Below are positions 6,240 to 10,480 of a stretch of DNA of 10,480 nt, in pieces. Every line of letters starts with the position of its first letter. The stretch's first letter is position 1. The DNA lies in the NCBI GenBank assembly GCA_003222375.1, contig QHVX01000055.1, positions 1-10,480 of the forward strand. The letters run 5' to 3'. The notes beneath the pieces are model-generated. The model saw only the letters and a program-made list of their open reading frames with translations. It had not been told where the DNA came from and searched no databases. The position numbers were made by a program, and so were the translations under genes. This DNA is from Acidobacteriota bacterium. Its GTDB lineage: Bacteria; Acidobacteriota; Thermoanaerobaculia; Gp7-AA8.

Positions 6240-7151
6240 ATGAGATTCCATCGAATCGCCGCAGTTTGCGTGGTGGCACTCGCGTGTCGTCACGCACAGG
6301 TTCCTTTGCCGGCGTTCTCGCCAGCGATCGTTAGCGCCGCGACCGCGGCGCGCGGCGAGTACATCGTGCGCAACGTCGCGGTATGCGGAGGTTGTCACGC
6401 TGCCGACCCGAAGCATGACGTCGACGGGCCGCTCAGCGGCGGTACGGAATTCCGCGACTGGCGTATCGGAATCGCCCGCGCTTCGAACCTCACGCCGGAT
6501 GCCGAGACCGGAATCGGAAGCTGGAGTGACGCAGAAATCGTTCGCGCGATTCGCAACGGTCAGCGAAAGGATGGACGCCTCCTCGCGCCGGTGATGCCGT
6601 ACGAGTGGTTTCACGAAATGTCGGACGATGACGCGCTGTCCGTCGCTCGCTATCTGAAGAGCCTTGCGCCGGTCCGTCATGAAGTGACACAGAGTCCGAG
6701 CATTGCGTTCAAGCTCGGCAAGCTTCTGTTTCTCCGGCCGAAGCCGGCGGTTTCAGTGGCAACACCTCCGCGCGGAGCAACCGCGTATGGCGGTTACCTG
6801 GCACAACACGCCGGCCTGTGCGCGGACTGCCATACGCCGCGCAGTGGATTGCAATCCAAGCCGGACAAGAACCGTCTTTTCGCCGGCATGGCGCATCCGC
6901 CGAAAGATTTTCCTAAGAGGCCGACCGACCTAACGCCGGATCCTGACACCGGAATCGGACGCTGGAGCGAGGCCGATTTTCTGCAGACACTGCGCAGCGG
7001 AAAACGCCTGAGTGGCGAGGAGCTTGATCCGTTCATGCCGTGGCGGCAGATTCGGCGAATGTCAGACGACGACCTTCGCGCCATCTACGTTTACCTGCGC
7101 AGCTTGCCGCCGATTCGCAACGATGAAGCGCCGGCAGCGCGCGCTAAGTAG
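6240..7151 (+). CDS. Diheme c-type cytochrome, exported, possibly a lipoprotein
   Basis: The protein has two heme-c attachment sites, CGGCH (Cys49-His53) and CADCH (Cys194-His198), in two similar domains of about 140 residues. Each ends with a methionine-bearing segment (VMPYEWFHEMSDDDA and FMPWRQIRRMSDDD) that probably supplies the sixth ligand. The LTPDAETGIGSWSDAEI and LTPDPDTGIGRWSEADF pair is typical of cytochromes that accept electrons from membrane dehydrogenases such as alcohol or gluconate dehydrogenase. No dehydrogenase lies next to it. From the ATG at 6240 the protein starts with a signal peptide ending VVALAC, a weak lipobox. Starts at 6195 (GTG) or 6222 (ATG) are in frame but give a longer n-region; none has a strong ribosome site. 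The gene runs 8 bp into the 3' end of tatC. Confidence 0.9.
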   Translation: MRFHRIAAVCVVALACRHAQVPLPAFSPAIVSAATAARGEYIVRNVAVCGGCHAADPKHDVDGPLSGGTEFRDWRIGIARASNLTPDAETGIGSWSDAEIVRAIRNGQRKDGRLLAPVMPYEWFHEMSDDDALSVARYLKSLAPVRHEVTQSPSIAFKLGKLLFLRPKPAVSVATPPRGATAYGGYLAQHAGLCADCHTPRSGLQSKPDKNRLFAGMAHPPKDFPKRPTDLTPDPDTGIGRWSEADFLQTLRSGKRLSGEELDPFMPWRQIRRMSDDDLRAIYVYLRSLPPIRNDEAPAARAK

Positions 7152-7920
7152 CTTTTTTGCCGAACAGGTACGCGATGCCGATGCCGAGTGCGTAGAGGCC
7201 GATCATCGGAAGGGCCAGCGCCGTCTGCGTGACCATGTCGGGCGTTGGCGTGACGATCGCGGCAATGATGAACGACAGCACGATCGCCCATTTGAATTTC
7301 TGCAGCAGAAATGCGGGCGTCACGATTCCGAATCGCGCGAGGAAGAAGATCAGAATCGGCGTCTCGAAGACGAGTCCCGTCGCCAGAATGATCATGCTCG
7401 CGAACGAGAAGAATTCGTCCGCCTTGATCATCTGCTTGAACTGCTTTCCGGTTTCCAGGAAGAAAGCACATGTTCCGGGAAGCAACACGCGCCAGCCGAA
7501 CCAGCCGCCCAGAATGAAAAAGAGCGACGCGATGATGATGAAAGGCGCCGCGTAGCGTCTCTCCCGCTTGTAGAGACCGGGAGCAATGAACAACCAAAGT
7601 TGCCACAGGATGATCGGCGAGGCGACAAAAATCCCGGCGAAGAACGCCACCTTCATATAGAGGAGGAACGGTTCCGTGAGCCGCGTGAAGACGAGCTTGT
7701 CGCCGGGGGGGAGAAAACGGGACAGTGGCCGCGCCAGCAGACCAAAGATGCGGTCCGCATAGTTCCAGCACGCCAGAAATGCGACGCCGAGGGCGATGAT
7801 GGAGACGATGAGACGTTTGCGGAGCTCCTCGAGATGCTCGAGGAACGTCATCTTCGGAAGTTCGTGCTCCGGCTCGGTCGAGCCGAAACCCGACTCGGCG
7901 TCAGTCAGCGAATCGGTCAT
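7144..7920 (-). CDS. tatC: Sec-independent protein translocase TatC
   Basis: TatC is the multispanning receptor of the twin-arginine translocase. It binds RR signal peptides of folded proteins, usually cofactor-bearing ones, at the inner membrane. The 258-residue protein has the family layout: a cytoplasmic N-terminus with the conserved MTFLEHLEELRKRL (24-37) and six transmembrane helices. LTEPF (81-85), FIAPGLYKRERR (111-122), and a conserved region around VFETPILIFFLARFGIV also match. The 23 residues before Met24 are a variable extension; Met24 is a possible alternative start. The ATG at 7918-7920 overlaps the tatA stop as ATGA, so the two are coupled. Its 3' end overlaps that of the cytochrome gene by 8 bp. 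Confidence 0.96.
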   Translation of the reverse strand: MTDSLTDAESGFGSTEPEHELPKMTFLEHLEELRKRLIVSIIALGVAFLACWNYADRIFGLLARPLSRFLPPGDKLVFTRLTEPFLLYMKVAFFAGIFVASPIILWQLWLFIAPGLYKRERRYAAPFIIIASLFFILGGWFGWRVLLPGTCAFFLETGKQFKQMIKADEFFSFASMIILATGLVFETPILIFFLARFGIVTPAFLLQKFKWAIVLSFIIAAIVTPTPDMVTQTALALPMIGLYALGIGIAYLFGKKAT

Positions 7921-8201
7921 GCCGGCTTGGTGTAGTCCGTGCGCTCGGCCGGCAATGCGGCGACTGGCTCATCTCTTGATACCACTTCCGCGGCGGGAGT
8001 GATGTGCGGAGCGAGCTGCTTCATCTCCTCCACCTGCACTTCGCGTTCGATGGTGTTTTTCAGGTCGTCAGTAGCTTTCTTGAACTCGCCGATGGCTTTA
8101 CCAAGCGTGCGACCGATTTCCGGCAGGCGTTTCGGGCCAAACACCAGCAGGGCAACGATGAAAATGAGGATCAGTTCCGGGATGCCGAGTGAACCGAACA
8201 T
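7917..8201 (-). CDS. tatA: Twin-arginine translocase TatA/TatE-type subunit
   Basis: TatA forms the membrane-thinning pore element of the Tat system. From the ATG at 8199-8201 the 94-residue protein starts MFGSLGIPELILIFIVALLV, a single short transmembrane helix (7-21). It then has the FGPKRLPEIG hinge (21-30), an amphipathic helix (31-55) and a disordered acidic tail. A TTG at 8234 would extend the ORF by 11 residues. The ATG is preferred because it has AAAGGG about seven bases upstream and gives the standard TatA N-terminus. Glu9 in the helix is a feature more usual for TatB-like proteins. No tatB is visible, so this may serve both roles. First gene of the tatA-tatC operon. Confidence 0.93.
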   Translation of the reverse strand: MFGSLGIPELILIFIVALLVFGPKRLPEIGRTLGKAIGEFKKATDDLKNTIEREVQVEEMKQLAPHITPAAEVVSRDEPVAALPAERTDYTKPA

Positions 8202-8257
8202 GAATGGCCCTTTCTGTGACAAATCGAACAGCAACCGCCGGGCGAATAGTCCGCCCC

Positions 8258-8263
8258 TATAAT
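8258..8263 (+). promoter_or_regulatory. -10 element of the S41 peptidase gene
   Basis: A perfect TATAAT lies in a GC-rich spacer 39 bp before the ATG at 8303. It predicts a transcript start near 8270 and a leader of about 33 nt. No good -35 is seen at 16-18 bp. It argues against translation from the ATG at 8204, which lies upstream of it. Confidence 0.5.
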
Positions 8264-8302
8264 GACGTTACGACCTTCAAATCTGTTGCGACGCAGGACT
8301 GC

Positions 8303-9973
8303 ATGGTAACTATTCAAAAGACAAACAAGTGGACCTTTTCGCTCACCCTTCTCGTGGCAGTCGCTGCGGCGACGCTGTTTGGCGGCTTCTACGGTAATCG
8401 ACTGTTCGGCTCGCCGGTACAGAACGATGTCCAAAAACGGCTGAAAGAGTACACGGATCTGCTAGCCGCCGTCACATCGTGGGCGCCGGAAGACACGCCT
8501 TCCGACAAGTTTGTGTACTCGTCGATCGACGGCATGCTTCGAACGCTCGATCCGCACACCACGTTTCTCGAGCCCAAAGAGTATTCCGACATGCAGGATC
8601 GCCAGAAAGGCTCCTTCTACGGCCTCGGCATCCTCGTCACCAAGCGCAACGATCAGGTCACCGTCATCACGCCCCTGGAAGGAACTCCCGCTGCGCGACT
8701 CGGCATCCGCGCCGGCGACGTGATCGCGGAAGTCGAAGGTGTTTCCACCGACGACCTTTCGCTCGACGATGTCGTCAAGCGCCTCAAGGGACCGAAGGGA
8801 ACGACGGTTCACATCAAAATCATGCGCGTTGGGATCAAGGAGCCGATCCCGCTGACGATCGTCCGCGCCGCGATCCCGACCAATTCGATTTCGAATGTGC
8901 TGATGCTTCGCCCAGGCGTCGGCTACATCAAGATCAAGGATTTCACCGCCACGACAGTTCGCGAGCTCGATGACGCCGTCGAGAAGCTGAAGCAGGAAGG
9001 CATGCAGAGGCTCGTTCTCGATCTGCGAGGCAATCCGGGCGGATTGCTGGACGCAGCCGTCGGCGTCGCCGATCACTTCCTCGACAAGGGTCAGATGATC
9101 GTCTACACGAAGGGTCGCACGACCGATTCGGCGCAGGACTACACGGCGCCTGGAAAACATCAGAAGCTCGACACTCCGCTCGTCGTCGTCGTGAATCGTG
9201 GAAGCGCATCGGCGTCGGAGATCGTCGCCGGCGCGATTCAGGACCACGATCGCGGCCTGGTCGTCGGTGAGACGAGTTGGGGCAAAGGACTCGTGCAGAG
9301 CGTTTACACGCTGCAGTACGGCGCCGGCCTCGCTCTTACGACATCGAAGTATTACACGCCCTCAGGACGCAACATCCAGCGCGACTACACCTCGTTCTAC
9401 GACTACTACGTCGCCGACGAAAATGAAGAAGGTCAGGCGAACGAGATTCCGCTCAAGGATCGGAAGCAATTCAAGACCGACACCGGCCGCGTCGTCTATG
9501 GCGGCGGCGGAATTACTCCTGACGTCATCGTCAAGCCTGCGCCGCTGACGAAGACGACACAGCTTCTCGAAGTCCGCAGCGCGCTCTTCAACTTCGGCGT
9601 CGAATACGCGGCGAAGCATCCGGAAGTCGACAAAGATCTCGTGATCACTCCTCAGATCGTCGAGGATTTCATCCGCTACTCGGCTGGAAAAGAAGTTGCG
9701 CCGCTGGACGAAATCCGTCAGGCGATCCAGAAAGAGAATGATCGGAGATTCATCGAGCGCGCGTTGAAGGCCGAGATCGTGGCCGCAAAATTCGGGTTCG
9801 ATGCCTCGTATCCTTATCGACTGCAGGGCGACAATCAGATCGAGAAGGCGCTCGATGTGTTTCCCGACGCCCAGAAGCTGGCGTTGCAAGCTGCCGATGT
9901 GCGCGCTCACGGCGTGCCGGGCGCGAACGACGCCGGCTCGCGCGCCGCGCAAGCCGTTCCGAGAGTGCAGTAA
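8303..9973 (+). CDS. C-terminal processing peptidase, S41 family (CtpA/Prc-like), membrane-anchored
   Basis: The 556-residue serine protease has an N-terminal membrane anchor or uncleaved signal (about 11-30). A PDZ domain follows (about 105-175: YGLGILV, then GTPAARLGIRAGDVI). The S41 catalytic core contains LDLRGNPGGLL (about 233-243), NRGSASASEI with the predicted catalytic Ser303, and SWGKGLVQS with Lys328 and Gln332. The 25-residue Ser-Lys spacing and the Gln four residues later match the Ser/Lys/Gln triad of CtpA/CtpB enzymes. GGGGITPDVIV ends the core. About 120 further residues form a helical tail. Such enzymes cleave C-termini of envelope proteins. The ATG at 8303 is chosen over 8204: it has AGGA (8295-8298) upstream, follows a TATAAT, and gives a normal anchor. 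The TAA stop merges with the heptamer array. Confidence 0.94.
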   Translation: MVTIQKTNKWTFSLTLLVAVAAATLFGGFYGNRLFGSPVQNDVQKRLKEYTDLLAAVTSWAPEDTPSDKFVYSSIDGMLRTLDPHTTFLEPKEYSDMQDRQKGSFYGLGILVTKRNDQVTVITPLEGTPAARLGIRAGDVIAEVEGVSTDDLSLDDVVKRLKGPKGTTVHIKIMRVGIKEPIPLTIVRAAIPTNSISNVLMLRPGVGYIKIKDFTATTVRELDDAVEKLKQEGMQRLVLDLRGNPGGLLDAAVGVADHFLDKGQMIVYTKGRTTDSAQDYTAPGKHQKLDTPLVVVVNRGSASASEIVAGAIQDHDRGLVVGETSWGKGLVQSVYTLQYGAGLALTTSKYYTPSGRNIQRDYTSFYDYYVADENEEGQANEIPLKDRKQFKTDTGRVVYGGGGITPDVIVKPAPLTKTTQLLEVRSALFNFGVEYAAKHPEVDKDLVITPQIVEDFIRYSAGKEVAPLDEIRQAIQKENDRRFIERALKAEIVAAKFGFDASYPYRLQGDNQIEKALDVFPDAQKLALQAADVRAHGVPGANDAGSRAAQAVPRVQ

Positions 9974-10040
9974 GAAGGCAGAAGGCAGAAGGCAGCAGGC
10001 AGAAGGCAGAAGGCAGCAGGCAGAAGGCAGAAGGCAGAAG
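9973..10040 (+). repeat. Tandem heptamer array (AGAAGGC), nine copies plus a partial
   Basis: Nine contiguous copies of a 7-mer run from 9973 to 10035, followed by AGAAG. Seven copies are AGAAGGC and two (9994-10000 and 10015-10021) are AGCAGGC. The first copy shares its A with the TAA stop of the peptidase gene. The two variants occur with a three-copy spacing, suggesting duplication of a larger 21-nt block. No coding function is apparent. Confidence 0.95.
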
Positions 10041-10086
10041 TCTCTGCCACCTTCTGCCTTCTGATTTCTGCCTTCTGCCTTTTCTT
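10012..10086 (+). terminator. Hairpin formed by the heptamer array and its inverted copy; possible terminator
   Basis: Bases 10012-10040 pair with 10051-10079 at 26 of 29 positions around a 10-nt loop. The 13 bp nearest the loop are perfect. The right arm consists of TTCTGCC units, the complement of the heptamer, with one altered copy (TTCTGAT at 10059-10065). TTTTCTT (10080-10086) follows the stem, so on the plus strand it resembles an intrinsic terminator for the peptidase gene. The long stem and repeat origin are atypical. Confidence 0.6.
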
Positions 10087-10087
10087 G

Positions 10088-10106
10088 TGCTAGTGTGTCG
10101 CGCCGC
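10088..10106 (+). promoter_or_regulatory. Extended -10 promoter of the FYDLN_acid gene
   Basis: TGCTAGTGT (10088-10096) is an extended -10 that ends ten bases before the ATG at 10107, predicting a leader of only a few bases. It overlaps the upstream in-frame GTG at 10095, which argues that ATG is the true start. No Shine-Dalgarno is seen. Confidence 0.4.
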
Positions 10107-10415
10107 ATGGCAGACCTCGGACGCAAATACACCTGCTACAGTTGTCACACCAAGTTTTACGATCTCGGAAAGCCCATTCCCGTATGTCCAAAGTGCGGCG
10201 CCGATCAGCGTGACGCTGAGGAAGCGCCGCCGGTGACGGCACATCGCGGACGCGCCGCGCGCGTCGTCGAGGAACCGCCCGAGGAGGAGTTGCCGGCCGA
10301 ACCCGAGGGAGCGGCGCCGGCGCCGGCAGGCGAAGAGGAAGAGGAAGAACTCGTCGTGCCGGAACGGGAAGAAGAAGCGGAAGAGGAAGAAGAGGAAGAA
10401 GAAGAGGAGTTTTGA
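10107..10415 (+). CDS. FYDLN_acid-family zinc-ribbon protein with a poly-Glu tail
   Basis: The 102-residue protein has an N-terminal zinc ribbon with two CxxC pairs (Cys10/Cys13 and Cys27/Cys30). They enclose KFYDLGKPIPVCPKCG, the FYDL signature of the TIGR02300/FYDLN_acid family. Residues 37-102 form an acidic, Pro/Ala-rich, presumably disordered tail that ends in ten consecutive glutamates and Phe. Function of the family is unknown; the ribbon suggests nucleic acid or protein binding. The usual family motif is FYDLN; here Gly replaces Asn. ATG 10107 is preferred over the in-frame GTG at 10095 because the family starts a few residues before the first CxxC and the GTG lies inside the -10. The GAA/GAG tail codons supply the Shine-Dalgarno of the next gene. 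Confidence 0.87.
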   Translation: MADLGRKYTCYSCHTKFYDLGKPIPVCPKCGADQRDAEEAPPVTAHRGRAARVVEEPPEEELPAEPEGAAPAPAGEEEEEELVVPEREEEAEEEEEEEEEEF

Positions 10416-10480
10416 TTGCGATTTGGTCTCGTCGGCTGCCTGGTTGTGCTGCTTGTCGTCCTGCTGATCGGCGGGATCTG
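10416..10480 (+). CDS. N-terminus of a membrane or exported protein (partial)
   Basis: A TTG at 10416-10418 directly follows the TGA of the previous gene and opens a frame that runs off the window. It encodes (M)RFGLVGCLVVLLVVLLIGG, a positively charged residue followed by a long hydrophobic helix, so a signal peptide or transmembrane anchor. GAGGAG (10404-10409) six bases upstream is a strong Shine-Dalgarno and supports the TTG start. LemA-type proteins begin similarly, but 21 residues are not enough to name a family. Confidence 0.6.
   Translation, partial: MRFGLVGCLVVLLVVLLIGGI

Noticed and set aside
7827..7843. Perfect palindrome CCTCGAG-ATG-CTCGAGG inside tatC
   Set aside because: It arises from the repeated Leu-Glu codons of the conserved LEHLEEL motif, so coding explains it.
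7012..7935. 307-codon open frame on the plus strand opposite tatC
   Set aside because: The Arg/Glu/Asp-rich product has no domain signature and mirrors tatC, which has all family motifs.
8204..8302. Upstream ATG extending the S41 peptidase by 33 residues
   Set aside because: It lies before a perfect TATAAT, lacks a ribosome site and would place a polar stretch before the membrane anchor; the ATG at 8303 fits better.
9801..10064. Open frame running through the heptamer array
   Set aside because: It is out of frame with the peptidase and its end is only the translated repeat; no start signal or family resemblance.
10095..10106. GTG start giving four extra residues to the FYDLN_acid protein
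   Set aside because: It falls inside the extended -10 element and the ATG at 10107 gives the usual family N-terminus.

Overview
The window looks like a stretch of an ordinary bacterial chromosome of fairly high GC content. It holds eleven complete protein genes and two partial genes at the edges. The gene set fits Acidobacteriota or another deep, deltaproteobacteria-like Gram-negative lineage: an FYDLN_acid zinc-ribbon protein, a DUF1761 membrane protein, a TatA/TatC pair without a visible TatB, and a long S41 peptidase. This placement is inference from gene content; there is no rRNA or tRNA to anchor it. I see no transposase, integrase, phage gene, CRISPR array or defence system.

Left block (1-1949). 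The tail of a receiver-domain protein (+) runs 25 bp into rsmI (-). On the minus strand, three genes read TrmH/SpoU RNA methyltransferase, then a stand-alone HPt phosphotransfer protein, then rsmI. The first two overlap by 4 bp (GTGA) and the last two are 16 bp apart, so this is very probably one operon. Two RNA ribose methyltransferases therefore flank a signalling protein.

Centre-left (1979-5398, +). A divergent CaCA-type cation exchanger overlaps a class I/II aminotransferase by 4 bp. A secreted parvulin-type peptidyl-prolyl isomerase with its own strong Shine-Dalgarno follows. A 77-nt imperfect palindrome made of octamer units lies after it.

Centre (5509-7151). An unrecognised 71-aa protein (+) is followed by a convergent DUF1761 membrane protein (-). 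A divergently transcribed diheme cytochrome c (+) comes next and runs 8 bp into tatC.

Right block (7144-10480). tatA-tatC form a two-gene operon (-). Divergent to it is a membrane-anchored C-terminal processing peptidase (+). Its stop codon touches a tandem heptamer array that folds on an inverted copy of itself. After that come the FYDLN_acid protein and the start of a further membrane or exported protein.

Many of the products work in the cell envelope (export, folding, proteolysis, respiration, ion exchange). The rest concern RNA modification and phosphorelay signalling. The two least ordinary things are the two intergenic hairpins, which differ in sequence but share one design (short tandem repeats, arms of about 30 nt, directly upstream of an extended -10 and a start codon), and the HPt gene inside an RNA-methyltransferase operon. 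I did not find a convincing new multi-gene system.
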